Source: Ancylobacter tetraedralis
GTDB taxonomy: Bacteria; Pseudomonadota; Alphaproteobacteria; Rhizobiales; Xanthobacteraceae
NCBI RefSeq assembly: GCF_014195655.1
Contig: NZ_JACICD010000012.1
Span: forward strand, 1 to 64,000
Length of the DNA: 64,000 nucleotides
Reading direction: 5' to 3'
In this document: positions 9,096 to 17,812 of the stretch, in pieces
How positions within the stretch are numbered: the stretch's first letter is position 1
Layout of the letters: every line of letters starts with the position of its first letter
Program-made: the position numbers and the translations under genes
The notes under the pieces: model-generated
What the model was told of the DNA's origin: nothing
The model's database searches: none
Seen by the model: the letters and a program-made list of their open reading frames with translations, nothing else

Positions 9096-10490
9096 ATGAA
9101 AACCAGTCGAACCTCCACCCGCTATACATGGATTTTCTTCATAGCAACCTTTGCGTTGTCGGTCGCCGAGGCTCACGGCGAGACGCTGGAACAGGCCCTC
9201 GCATCGACCTATGCCGCCAATCCGACGCTGAATTCCCAGCGCGCGGTCACGCGCGCCACCGATGAATATGTCCCCATTGCCCTTGCCGGCTATCGCCCCC
9301 AGGTGACGGGTTCGGCCTCCATCGGCACGCAATGGGCGGAAGTGCGCTACAATGCCGGGAGCGGTTCGGCAAACTACCGTTACAAAGCCGATCCCTCCAC
9401 CCTCGCGATTACTATCAGCCAGAGCGTTTACGATGGCCTGAAGACGGCCAGTTCGGTCAGGGGGGCCGAATTCCAGGTCCGGGGCCAGCGCGAACTTCTG
9501 CGCAACACCGAGCAACTCGTGCTCCTGGATGGCGTGACGGCCTATATGAACGTGCTGCAGAATGCGGCTCTGCTTGACCTGCAGAAGCAGAACGTGGCCG
9601 CTCTGCGCGAAGAACTCCGCGCGGCGCGCGATCGCTTCTCGGTCGGCGAGGTGACGCGCACCGACGTTGCACAGGCCGAGGCGAGTGTCGCCAGCGCCGA
9701 GAGCGAGCTGGCGTCGGAGACGGCGAACCTGAACACGGCGAACGCCACCTTTTTCCAGGTGATCGGACAGCAGCCCAAGAATCTGGCCCCGGGCAGGCCC
9801 GCCGATCACCTCCTGCCCGCGAGCATGGATGCCGCGGTGGACTCCGGCCTCGCCCACCATCCCGCCATCCTCGCCTCGCAATTCGCGGTCGATCAGCAGG
9901 TGTCGAATGTGAAGGTCGCCGAGGCCGCGCTGTCGCCGACCCTCTCCATGAAAGGGCAAAGCGGCGTGCAGTACAACTATTACGATGACGGCGTGCCGAT
10001 CGAGCGCGGAACAAGCGCCTCGGCAACGCTCGACCTGACCATTCCCATCTACCAGGGCGGATCCGAGTACGCCAACATCCGCAAGAGCAAGGAGCTTCTG
10101 GGCCAGTCGCGAAACGAAGTCGAGGTGAAGCGGCAGCAGGTCCGCGCAAACGTCGTCCAGTATTGGGGCGCGCTTCGGGCGGCGCGCGACGCCATTACCT
10201 CGGCGCAGGTCTCGGTCGCCGCCAATGAAATCGCGCTTCGCGGCGTGCGCGAGGAGTGGCGCGTCGGCCAGCGCACCACCATTGACGTGCTGAACGCGCA
10301 GACCTCGCTCTTCAACGCGCGCTCCAGCCTGGTGACCGCCGAAAGGGATCGCGTTGTCGCCTCCTATTCCCTGCTGGCCGCCGTGGGGCAATTGAACGCT
10401 CGCGAGCTGGGCCTGAAGGTCGCGCTCTACAATCCCCAGGTTCACTACAATCAGGTGCGGGACGCCTGGATCGGTGTGCGAACACCCTGA
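9096..10490 (+). CDS. tolC: TolC-family outer-membrane efflux/type I secretion channel
   Basis: The 464-residue protein has a signal peptide (about 1-29, ending in AEAHG), then the duplicated coiled-coil/beta-strand architecture of TolC: LEQALASTYAANPTLNSQRA near the N-terminus, LLDGVTAYMNVLQNAALL, and in the second repeat DLTIPIYQGG and WRVGQRTTIDVLNAQTSLF. It resembles the alphaproteobacterial TolC used in type I secretion and general efflux rather than the NodT family. No ABC/MFP secretion genes adjoin it. Standing next to an RND operon whose own channel looks damaged, it may supply the outer-membrane part of that pump (inference). Confidence 0.9.
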   Translation: MKTSRTSTRYTWIFFIATFALSVAEAHGETLEQALASTYAANPTLNSQRAVTRATDEYVPIALAGYRPQVTGSASIGTQWAEVRYNAGSGSANYRYKADPSTLAITISQSVYDGLKTASSVRGAEFQVRGQRELLRNTEQLVLLDGVTAYMNVLQNAALLDLQKQNVAALREELRAARDRFSVGEVTRTDVAQAEASVASAESELASETANLNTANATFFQVIGQQPKNLAPGRPADHLLPASMDAAVDSGLAHHPAILASQFAVDQQVSNVKVAEAALSPTLSMKGQSGVQYNYYDDGVPIERGTSASATLDLTIPIYQGGSEYANIRKSKELLGQSRNEVEVKRQQVRANVVQYWGALRAARDAITSAQVSVAANEIALRGVREEWRVGQRTTIDVLNAQTSLFNARSSLVTAERDRVVASYSLLAAVGQLNARELGLKVALYNPQVHYNQVRDAWIGVRTP

Positions 10491-10991
10491 GCGCGGCGTC
10501 CCCCTTTCGGATCACGCCCGCAATGTCGGCTCGGCGTTGTCCTTGGACTTATATTCTTGGCTTATCGGAATGGTTGTCTTCATACAGATACATGCCGGCA
10601 ACTCGCCCGTGGGTGCGCGCAAGCGCGGAGGCGGGCGACCTTGCGCTGCATCTGAACCGGGCGACGGCGCGCGACGCTTGCATGGCGGTACCGCCCTCCC
10701 CCATTCAGAGGGCCGCTCCCAACGTCCCATTCTCCAGCGACGTGCCGGCCGCAGCCCGTGACGAGATTGCGGCTCGCGTGTCGAAAGGCGCAGTCTTTGG
10801 AAGTGCTGGCGGCACACTGCGCATGTTTTCACCGAACCGGCATCCGGCGGCATTCATCTGGAATGTGATCCGGCGCAACCATGGGCGGCGCGAAGAGATG
10901 CCACGGCATCCCACCCCCGGCACCGTTCTCTTTGGCGGCGGCACTTTCACGTAGCCCCAGAGTTCGCTCCACCCCGGCAGTGCGGTTCAGG
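10491..10991. other. Spacer with no recognisable gene
   Basis: About 500 bp separate the tolC-like gene from the stop of the IclR gene, which converges on it. Short open frames exist on both strands, but none shows a recognisable domain, sensible amino-acid composition or ribosome-binding site. It may be decayed coding sequence marking the border of the catabolic region that begins at 10992. Confidence 0.5.
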
Positions 10992-11798
10992 TCAGGTGAG
11001 AATGTCGCCGCGACCGGCCTTGAGAGCCGATTCCAGTTCCGTCGCCACATGGCGCACGATCGGGAAGATGTCCGACAGCAGCTGGCGGGTCGATACCGCG
11101 CTCATGCTGGTGAGCGCCGTCACCGCTCCCGCCACCTTCTGCTGACTGTCGAAGAACGGCACCGCCAGCGAGCGCACGCCCACCTCGACCTCCTGCTCGA
11201 CCAGCGCGTAGCCGCGGCTGCGCACCAGTTCGAGCTCGCGCCGGAGGAGCTGCGGATCCACCGTCGTCTTGTCGGTCAGCAGCACGGGATGGTCGTTCTC
11301 GATCAATCGATCGATCGCCTCCGCCGTATCGAAGGCGAGCATCGCCCGGCCGGTCGATGTGGAAATGAGCGGAAGGCGGCGTCCCACCGGCACCGTGACG
11401 GCCAGCGCGCGCTGGGCAATGGCGCGGGCCGTGTAGACCGATTCCGCGCCGTCCCGCACCGCCAGCGCCACCGTCTGCTCAGAGGCCGCGCTCGCTTCCT
11501 CCAGAAGCGGCATCGCGAACGCCGAGAACGGCAAGGCCGAGAGATAGGAATAGCCGAGGCTGAGGACCTTCGGCGTCAGCCGGAAGGAGCGCCCGGTCCG
11601 CGCGATGAAGCCCAGATGGGCAAGGGTCAGCAGGTAACGCCGGGCGCCGGCGCGGGACATGCCGGTACGGTCGGCAACCTGGGACAGGCTCATGTTCGCA
11701 TTGGCGGCGTCGAAGCTCATGAGCACGCTGAGCCCATGCTCCAGCGACGCCACGAAGTCGCGGGGCCTGTCGTCAGCGGTCGCAGTGTCGTCAAGCAT
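10992..11798 (-). CDS. IclR-family transcriptional regulator
   Basis: With the start at the ATG at 11798 (GAGGGG about 10 nt upstream) the protein has 268 residues. The N-terminal winged helix (FVASLEHGLSVLMSFDAANANMSLSQVADRTGMSRAGARRYL, split here for reading: FVASLEHGLSVL...MSLSQVADRTGMSR) is typical of the PcaR/PcaU/PobR branch. The C-terminal effector domain is complete, with GYSYLSALPF, STSTGRAMLAF and GYALVEQEVEVGVRSLAVP. An in-frame extension to 12026 would encode an implausible alternating W-A stretch from a hexanucleotide repeat and is rejected. It is the last gene of a minus-strand group with the GS-like and Rieske genes. The natural targets are the divergent promoter at 14.9-15.3 kb and the transporter promoter at 24.4 kb. 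Confidence 0.9.
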   Translation of the reverse strand: MLDDTATADDRPRDFVASLEHGLSVLMSFDAANANMSLSQVADRTGMSRAGARRYLLTLAHLGFIARTGRSFRLTPKVLSLGYSYLSALPFSAFAMPLLEEASAASEQTVALAVRDGAESVYTARAIAQRALAVTVPVGRRLPLISTSTGRAMLAFDTAEAIDRLIENDHPVLLTDKTTVDPQLLRRELELVRSRGYALVEQEVEVGVRSLAVPFFDSQQKVAGAVTALTSMSAVSTRQLLSDIFPIVRHVATELESALKAGRGDILT

Positions 11799-11930
11799 GC
11801 CTCGTGCCCCCCTCAGCGTTCCATCGTGAGCCTGCACCGGACGCCGGGTCGATTCCGGCCTTTCCAGCCATCCGTCAATGTCACGATCGAGGATCGCGGA
11901 CAAACCTTTGTCTTTCGTGAGCATCCGATA

Positions 11931-11970
11931 GGCCCAGGCCCAGGCCCAGGCCCAGGCCCAGGCCCAGGCG
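11931..11970. repeat. Hexanucleotide tandem repeat (GGCCCA), about 6.5 copies
   Basis: Six perfect GGCCCA units run from 11931 to 11966 and a partial unit follows to 11970. The repeat lies in the 234-bp gap between the stop of the GS-like gene and the start of the IclR gene. Because the unit is six bases, slippage would change spacing by multiples of 6 without shifting a frame, so it could tune leader length or IclR expression rather than switch a gene off. Confidence 0.9.
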
Positions 11971-12032
11971 AGGCATTGCGACGGGAGGCGACGCATGTCA
12001 TCGGCGCAAGGCGCCGCTCGCCGCATATCTCG

Positions 12033-13469
12033 TCAGAATATCTCAAAATACTCCCGGTGTTCCCAATCCGACACCTCGGCATCGAAGCGGGCGATCTCCG
12101 CATTCTTGATGTGCACGTAGTAGTCGACGAAGGTGTCGCCCATGGCCTCACGGAAGAAGGCGTTCGCGTCGAGCGCGGCGACGGCCTGCGCCAGCGTCCG
12201 CGGGAGGGGTGGGCGCGAGGCTTCATAGGGCACGTCCGCCGACGGGCCGGGGTCGAGCCGGCGCGTCACGCCGTCCATGCCGGCCAGTATCTGCGATGCC
12301 ATGTAGAGATAGGGATTGGCGGCCGGCTCGCCGACGCGGTTCTCCAGTCGCGTGCCGCGGTCCCCGGGCCCGCCCAGCACGCGGATCATCGCTCCGCGAT
12401 TATCGCGCGCCCATACCGCGCGGTCCGGCGCCAACGAGAAGGAGCGGTAGCGCTTGTAGCCGTTGATCGTCGGCGTGCTGAACACCGCCGCGGCTTCCGC
12501 GTGATCCAGCAGGCCGGCGAGATAGCCTTGTCCCTCCGGCGAGAGCAACGTCCCGCCCTCACGCGGCATGAACGCGTTCTCTCCGGTGGCGCGGTCCACC
12601 AGCGACTGGTGTAGATGCCAGCCCGAGGACACTACGTTCGCGATCTTCGGACGGCACATGAAGGTGGCGTGATAGCCATGGCGGTGACAGATCTGCTTCA
12701 CCGCGCTGCGGAACAGAACCATGAGATCGGCCGGCAGCAGGCCCACCGTCGGCTGGAAGGTGAATTCGCACTGGCTGGGACCGAACTCGATTTCCACCGA
12801 CCGCAGCGGCAGATCCATCGCCTGTACATCGCGGCGGATGATGTCGAGCACCGGGGCGATCTGGTCGAAGCGCTGCTCCGTCAGGTACTGGTAGCCGTGC
12901 GAGAGCAGGCTGACCGATGGCGGCGTGCCCGGCTGTCCGGCGTCGGCCGGCCGCATGTGGATGTCGTCGATCTTGAAGACGTGGAATTCCACTTCCAGCC
13001 CCGCCACGAAGTCGTACCCGCGCGCGGCGAGATCCTGCAGGACCTTGCGATAGAGATGGCGGGTGGCGAAGGGCACCGGCTGGCCGTTCTGGAAATAGGC
13101 GTCGCACAGCAGCCAGCCGGTTTTCTCGGCCCAGGGGAGAACCTGGAAGCTGCCGGGATCGGGGATCATCAGCGCGTCCGCCGCGCCCTGCATCTCCGGC
13201 ATGCCGAAGCCGCCATTCGCCGAGAAAACCGGGAACACCGAGCGGTGCGAGGTGTCCTTGGCGAACATCGATGTCGTCAGGGTGCACCCGTCGTCGAGCG
13301 CTTTCAGGGCCTCTGCGGCAACGAGCGTCTTGCCCCGCAGGATGCCGTGCTGGTCCGGAAAGGACAGACGGACCAGTTCAAGCTTCTGGCTCCGGACGAT
13401 GTCGGCGACACGCCGGGCGGCGTCCCGACGCTCCACGCTTTGAAGCCCGTGGCGTTCAACAAAGGTCAC
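12033..13469 (-). CDS. Glutamine-synthetase-family ligase (probable gamma-glutamyl-amine ligase)
   Basis: The 478-residue protein starts at a GTG (13469) and carries the full GS catalytic fold. It has the metal-binding E-x-E (GLEVEFHVF), the second acidic cluster (VEIEFGPSQCEFTF), the substrate histidine region (GWHLHQSL), the ATP/ammonium loop (INGYKRYRSF) and NR-x-A-x-IR (DNRGAMIRVLG), then RLENRVGEPAANPYLYMA. It is not a canonical GlnA: the N-terminus is short, the adenylylation Tyr motif is absent, and the loop after NGYKR diverges. Homologues of this kind gamma-glutamylate amines (PuuA, IpuC, aniline TdnQ/AtdA1). The gene lies 31 bp downstream of the Rieske oxygenase in the same orientation. 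The amine substrate is unknown. Confidence 0.85.
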   Translation of the reverse strand: MTFVERHGLQSVERRDAARRVADIVRSQKLELVRLSFPDQHGILRGKTLVAAEALKALDDGCTLTTSMFAKDTSHRSVFPVFSANGGFGMPEMQGAADALMIPDPGSFQVLPWAEKTGWLLCDAYFQNGQPVPFATRHLYRKVLQDLAARGYDFVAGLEVEFHVFKIDDIHMRPADAGQPGTPPSVSLLSHGYQYLTEQRFDQIAPVLDIIRRDVQAMDLPLRSVEIEFGPSQCEFTFQPTVGLLPADLMVLFRSAVKQICHRHGYHATFMCRPKIANVVSSGWHLHQSLVDRATGENAFMPREGGTLLSPEGQGYLAGLLDHAEAAAVFSTPTINGYKRYRSFSLAPDRAVWARDNRGAMIRVLGGPGDRGTRLENRVGEPAANPYLYMASQILAGMDGVTRRLDPGPSADVPYEASRPPLPRTLAQAVAALDANAFFREAMGDTFVDYYVHIKNAEIARFDAEVSDWEHREYFEIF

Positions 13470-13500
13470 GATATCGTTTCCCTGGCAGGCATGCCGGCCG

Positions 13501-14862
13501 TCACTGGGCCGCGGAGAGGTGGGGAACCCGGGCGGCGATTTCCGCCGGTACCGGCGCGGCCCATGGCGCGCCCCGGCGACGCTTCACGTCGACCTCCATC
13601 CAGTAGATTTCCCAGCCGGCGGTGGGGCCGATGCCGTCCATCGTCGCCGGGCCCTGAATGCTGCGCGCGTGCGCCCCGTCGAGGACCAGCAGCGGCAGGG
13701 CGGAACCCGACACCGCTTTCTCGATCTCCTGCCGCAGCAGGCGGCGATACTGGATGATGGCCTTGTCCGACTGGCCGAGATGCTCGCGCGTGCGGTCCTG
13801 GATGGCGCCCATCGATTCCACCGCCCACTGGTCGTGCACGTTGATGTCGAGGCCCATCCCCGTATAGGTCTCGTTCGCCTGCTCGTGCGGATCGAAGCCG
13901 TAGTCATTCGCCTTGTTGCGGCGCGAGACGTAGTCCGGCAGCGCGTAGAGTTCGAGGCGCTGGTCGCGCATCTTCTGCTTGTCGACCGGTGCCGAGAAGC
14001 TGGTGAAGATCGCGTACCAGTAGCAGTTTTCGTCGTCGATCGGCACGTGCCACTGGGTGATCGTCATTTCCGCGCTCATCGGAATGACGAAGCCGTGTGG
14101 AAACAGCTGGTTGGTCACCCGCACATGGGTGCGTTCCTCATCGATCTGGCGCAGCGCGATCAGACGCAGGCCATATTCGGTCTTCTCGACATTGATGATC
14201 GGCCGGTCGTATTCGCGCAGGATCCGGGTCATCGGCAGGTCGCTATCGGCGGAAGAGGCACGGAACTGCTTGCCATAGGACGCCGACGGATCCTCGTCGT
14301 GAAAGAAGCGATGCAGGAAGGAGGCGTGCGCCGGGTCAATGCCGACCTCCAGCGCCTGCAGCCAGTTGCAGTTCATCATGCCCTTGAAGGCGAAGGTATG
14401 GGTGCCGGGGGCGGTGAAGCAGTCTATCTCGGGAAAGGCCGGGGGCGTGCCTTCGCCGAGATAGGCCCAGAGCACCCCGCTCTTCTCGACAACGGGATAG
14501 GCGCGCTGCCGGATGCCGGCGCAGAGCCTGGAATTGGCGGGCTCGGCCGGTGTTTCCAGGCAGCTGCCCTCGACGTCGAACAGCCAGCCATGGAAGGCGC
14601 AGCGCAGGCCGCCATTCTCCAGCCGCCCGAAGGCGAGGTCGGCGCCGCGATGCGGGCAGTCGCGGTCGATCAGGCCGTAGCGCCCCGCCTCGTCGCGGAA
14701 CAGCACGAAGTTCTCGCCGAGCAGCCTGACCGGGCGGATCGGCCGCTCGCCCTGCAGCTCCTCGATCAGCGCGGCAGGCTGCCAGTACATGCGCATCAGC
14801 TTGCCGGCGGGATCCTGGGGCCCTGTCCGGGTGATCAGGTCATTCTGCTCTCGGCTCATCAT
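13501..14862 (-). CDS. Rieske non-heme iron oxygenase, large subunit
   Basis: A start at 14862 is supported by GAGGAA 9 nt upstream and gives 453 residues. The Rieske 2Fe-2S centre is C69-x-H71 and C88-x2-H91 (CPHRGADL ... CAFHGW). The mononuclear iron site is visible in GIDPAHASFLHRFFH (D-x2-H-x4-H). The protein resembles the single-component phthalate 4,5-dioxygenase/phenoxybenzoate dioxygenase branch, which hydroxylates or O/N-dealkylates ring or amine substrates. No ferredoxin or reductase gene is nearby, so electrons must come from a partner encoded elsewhere. It heads the minus-strand group with the GS-like ligase and IclR regulator. Confidence 0.9.
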   Translation of the reverse strand: MMSREQNDLITRTGPQDPAGKLMRMYWQPAALIEELQGERPIRPVRLLGENFVLFRDEAGRYGLIDRDCPHRGADLAFGRLENGGLRCAFHGWLFDVEGSCLETPAEPANSRLCAGIRQRAYPVVEKSGVLWAYLGEGTPPAFPEIDCFTAPGTHTFAFKGMMNCNWLQALEVGIDPAHASFLHRFFHDEDPSASYGKQFRASSADSDLPMTRILREYDRPIINVEKTEYGLRLIALRQIDEERTHVRVTNQLFPHGFVIPMSAEMTITQWHVPIDDENCYWYAIFTSFSAPVDKQKMRDQRLELYALPDYVSRRNKANDYGFDPHEQANETYTGMGLDINVHDQWAVESMGAIQDRTREHLGQSDKAIIQYRRLLRQEIEKAVSGSALPLLVLDGAHARSIQGPATMDGIGPTAGWEIYWMEVDVKRRRGAPWAAPVPAEIAARVPHLSAAQ

Positions 14863-15371
14863 AGCGCTGGATTCCTCACATCCGTCCGCGATCCAGGATC
14901 GCGTCAATGAAACGTGCAAATGCCGAACGAATGTTCGAACATGCGCGAGGGGCGGCGGCCAGTGGCCGCTCCGGCTGCCCCTGTGGAGATCCGCTCACCC
15001 GCGGCGCGGGAGGCACCACAGGGCAGCGGAAAGCGCTCACAGGCGCGGTCCCAAGGGCCCTGAAGTTCGCATAATGAATAAAAGTTCGCAATAGATACAT
15101 TGAGCTTCACTGCGACAGAGCAGGATTTTCGCGGCGCCGGCCCCGCCGGCCAACGCGTGAGAGGCAAGACGGTCGGCATGGCGCGCCTCTGAACGCTAGG
15201 CGGCGGCGCCGCGACCCGGCGGGTGGCGGATCGCGCACCGCCAGCGAGCCGCCGCTGGCTGGCGGCCGGAGAGAGCGCATCGCCGATAAAATTAGCTATT
15301 GCGAACATATGTTCATCATGACTATGTTTTCCTATGAACGGCCCCTATCTGTCACGGGATGAACGAGCGGA
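14863..15371. promoter_or_regulatory. Divergent control region of module A
   Basis: This 509-bp gap separates the Rieske operon (minus) from the aldehyde dehydrogenase operon (plus). It contains two perfect 12-bp palindromes built from the same half-sites, ATGTTCGAACAT at 14931-14942 and GAACATATGTTC at 15303-15314. It also has two direct copies of AAGTTCGCA at 15063 and 15082 (19 bp apart), and CTATTGCGAAC at 15296-15306, the inverse of GTTCGCAATAG in the second direct copy. No gene is present in the gap. GC-rich inverted repeats around 14955-14975 and 15235-15265 could form hairpins. IclR-type regulators bind short palindromes of this kind, and an IclR gene lies in the adjacent operon. Confidence 0.6.
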
Positions 15372-16775
15372 ATGAGTGAGGCAATGCTGATCGCCGGGCG
15401 CCTGGCCGGTGCGAGCGATTCATTCGATGTCATCGATCCGGCCACCGGCGAGGCCTTCGCCTCGGCGCCCGATTGCAGCCCGGCCCAGCTGGACGAGGCG
15501 ATCGACGCGGCGGCGCGCGCCTTCGTCCCGTGGTCGCGGGACATTTCCCGTCGCCGCCAGGTGCTGCTCGCCTGCGCGCAAAAGCTGCGGGCGCACGCGG
15601 AAGAGGTCGGTCGGCTCATCTGCCGCGAGCAGGGGCGCCCGCTGCCCAAGGCGATCGGCGAAGTGATGGGCGCGGCGCGCTGGTTCGAACACACCGCCGG
15701 CCTCGAGCTGCCCGTCGAAGTGATCCGCGACGACGACGCCCAGCACATCTCGGTCCATCGCCGCCCCCTCGGGGTGGTCGCCGGCATCGCGCCGTGGAAC
15801 TATCCGGTCATCTCGGCGGTGTGGAAGATCGCGCCGGCCCTGCTGGCCGGCAATGCCATCGTCCTGAAGCCCTCGCCCTTCACCCCGCTCTCGACGCTGC
15901 GGCTGGGCGCCCTTCTTCAGGATGTGATCCCGGCCGGCGTGCTCGCCATCGTCTCCGGCGGCGATGCGCTCGGGCGCGCGCTGGCGGTGCATCCAGCCAT
16001 CCGCAAGATTTCGCTCACCGGCTCGGTGGAGGCCGGCAAGAGCGTGGCCCGCGCCGCGGCCGACGATCTGAAGCGCGTGACGCTCGAACTCGGCGGCAAC
16101 GATGCCGCCATCGTGCTGGAGGATGTCGACCCGGAAGCGATCGCCGACAAGCTGTTCTGGGGTGCGTTCCAGAACACCGGGCAGGTCTGTTGCGCCATCA
16201 AGCGGCTCTACGTGCATGAGAGCGTCTGTCAGCCGATCCAGCAGGCGCTGCTCGCCCGCATCGCGGCAACCCGCGTCGGCAATGGACTGGACGAGGGTGT
16301 CGATCTCGGGCCGCTGACCACCGCCCCGCAATTCGCCCGCGTGCAGGAACTGGCGCAGGAGGCGCGTGCCGCTGGCGGTGTGCTGCTCGGCGAAGCCGCC
16401 CTGCCCAACGCCAACGGCTACTTCCTGGCGCCCCAGCTCGTCACCGGTCTCGATGACGATGCGCGGCTGGTGGCGGAAGAGCAGTTTGGCCCGCTGCTTC
16501 CCATCCTGACGTTCCGCGACGAAGCCGAGGTGCTCGAGCGCGCCAATGCGACGCATTTCGGCCTGTCGGGGTCGGTGTGGAGCGGCAATGTCGCGCGTGC
16601 CACCGAACTGGCCGGTGAAATGGACTGCGGCACCGTGTGGGTCAACCAGCACCTCACCCTCCTGCCGATCGCACCGGTAGGCGGGCACAAATGGTCCGGT
16701 ATCGGTGTCGAGAACGGAAGCTGGGGGCTCGTCAGCTATACCGATATCCAGACGATCTCGGTCGCGAAAGCCTGA
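15372..16775 (+). CDS. NAD(P)-dependent aldehyde dehydrogenase
   Basis: This 467-residue member of the aldehyde dehydrogenase superfamily oxidises an aldehyde to the acid. Visible are the substrate/cofactor loop GIAPWNYPV, the Rossmann glycines in LTGSVEAGKS, the general base in VTLELGGND, catalytic C273 in NTGQVCCAIKR, and the C-terminal EEQFGPLLPILTF. It is close in style to the PuuC/gamma-aminobutyraldehyde group, but the substrate cannot be fixed. It is first in the long plus-strand series and only 2 bp from the PLP enzyme, so it should act on an aldehyde made by the oxygenase, sarcosine oxidase or aminotransferase. Confidence 0.92.
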   Translation: MSEAMLIAGRLAGASDSFDVIDPATGEAFASAPDCSPAQLDEAIDAAARAFVPWSRDISRRRQVLLACAQKLRAHAEEVGRLICREQGRPLPKAIGEVMGAARWFEHTAGLELPVEVIRDDDAQHISVHRRPLGVVAGIAPWNYPVISAVWKIAPALLAGNAIVLKPSPFTPLSTLRLGALLQDVIPAGVLAIVSGGDALGRALAVHPAIRKISLTGSVEAGKSVARAAADDLKRVTLELGGNDAAIVLEDVDPEAIADKLFWGAFQNTGQVCCAIKRLYVHESVCQPIQQALLARIAATRVGNGLDEGVDLGPLTTAPQFARVQELAQEARAAGGVLLGEAALPNANGYFLAPQLVTGLDDDARLVAEEQFGPLLPILTFRDEAEVLERANATHFGLSGSVWSGNVARATELAGEMDCGTVWVNQHLTLLPIAPVGGHKWSGIGVENGSWGLVSYTDIQTISVAKA

Positions 16776-16777
16776 AA

Positions 16778-17812
16778 ATGTCCACTGCCGCCGACATCGT
16801 CTCTCGCCTCGAAACCCTGCCTCGCCTGCGCGCTATGCATGGGCCCACCCCGCTGGAAGAGGCGCATGCCCTCTCCCACCATCTGGGCGGTCCGCGCATT
16901 TTCATCAAGCGGGACGATCTCACCGCCGCCGGCCTTGGTGGCAACAAGGTCCGCAAGCTGGAATTCATCCTGGGACGGGCCGTCGCCGAGGGCTACGATA
17001 CCGTCATCGTGTGCGGCGGCTACCAGTCGAATCTCGCCCGGATCGCCGCCGCCATGGGCGCGCGGGCGGGCCTGCGCATCGAGCTGGTGCTGGGCGGCGT
17101 GCCGGGAGAGCCGCATCCGATCTGCGGCAACCTGTTGCTCGATTACCTGCTCGGCGCGCAGGTCCATCTGGTCGAGACCGAACCGCGCTGGGATTTCGGA
17201 ACGGTGATCGAGGATCTTGCCGCGCGGCTCGCGCGCGAGGGGCGCCGGGCGATGATCATGCCGCTGGGCGGCTCCAACCCGCAGGGCATGGCCGGCTACA
17301 TCATGGCGACCGCCGAGATGATGACGCAGTTCGCCGAGAACGACATCGCGCCGGAGCACCTCTTCGTCGCCGTCGGCTCGGGCGGCACCTATTCCGGCCT
17401 CGCGCTCGGCGAGTGCAACCTGAACCCCGGGTACCACGTCACCGGTGTCAGCGTCAGCCGCAGGACCGACTATCTCCTCGACAAGGTGACGGCGGAGACG
17501 GTGGAGGCGCGCGAGGTGCTGGGTCTGCCGCATGTGCCGGCGGCGCAGGCGTTGACCTTGATCGACGACCAGATCGGCGCCCATTACGGCGCGCCGACGG
17601 AAGCCGCGCGCGAGGCGATCCACCTTCTCGCGCGACTGGAGGGCGTGTTCGTTGACCCGGTCTATTCGGCCAAGTGCCTGGCCGGGTTGATCGACCAGAT
17701 CCGCAGCGGTCGCATCGGCAGGCAGGAGACGGTGGTTTTCCTTCACACCGGAGGCTCGCCCGCCCTCTTCGCCTACGACCCCGCCGTCCTGCTGCCGGAC
17801 ATCGCGGCATGA
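16778..17812 (+). CDS. PLP enzyme of the D-cysteine desulfhydrase / ACC deaminase family
   Basis: The start ATG at 16778 follows the aldehyde dehydrogenase stop by 2 bp and gives 344 residues. PLP lysine is in LGGNKVRKLEF near residue 50, and the phosphate-binding glycine loop is in VGSGGTYSGLALG. The family normally has Q-S-N-H after the second strand; here it is GYQSNLAR, with leucine in place of histidine. The product is therefore likely to act on a different substrate from D-cysteine or ACC, for example a beta-elimination or deamination of another D- or modified amino acid. It overlaps soxB by 4 nt (ATGA). Confidence 0.85.
   Translation: MSTAADIVSRLETLPRLRAMHGPTPLEEAHALSHHLGGPRIFIKRDDLTAAGLGGNKVRKLEFILGRAVAEGYDTVIVCGGYQSNLARIAAAMGARAGLRIELVLGGVPGEPHPICGNLLLDYLLGAQVHLVETEPRWDFGTVIEDLAARLAREGRRAMIMPLGGSNPQGMAGYIMATAEMMTQFAENDIAPEHLFVAVGSGGTYSGLALGECNLNPGYHVTGVSVSRRTDYLLDKVTAETVEAREVLGLPHVPAAQALTLIDDQIGAHYGAPTEAAREAIHLLARLEGVFVDPVYSAKCLAGLIDQIRSGRIGRQETVVFLHTGGSPALFAYDPAVLLPDIAA

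Noticed and set aside
9096-10490. Part of a type I secretion system
   Set aside because: No ABC exporter, adaptor or repeat-containing substrate gene adjoins the TolC gene.
11799-12026. N-terminal extension of the IclR protein through the hexanucleotide repeat
   Set aside because: It would add a W-A repeat and lacks a ribosome-binding site. The internal ATG at 11798 has one and gives a normal-length protein.
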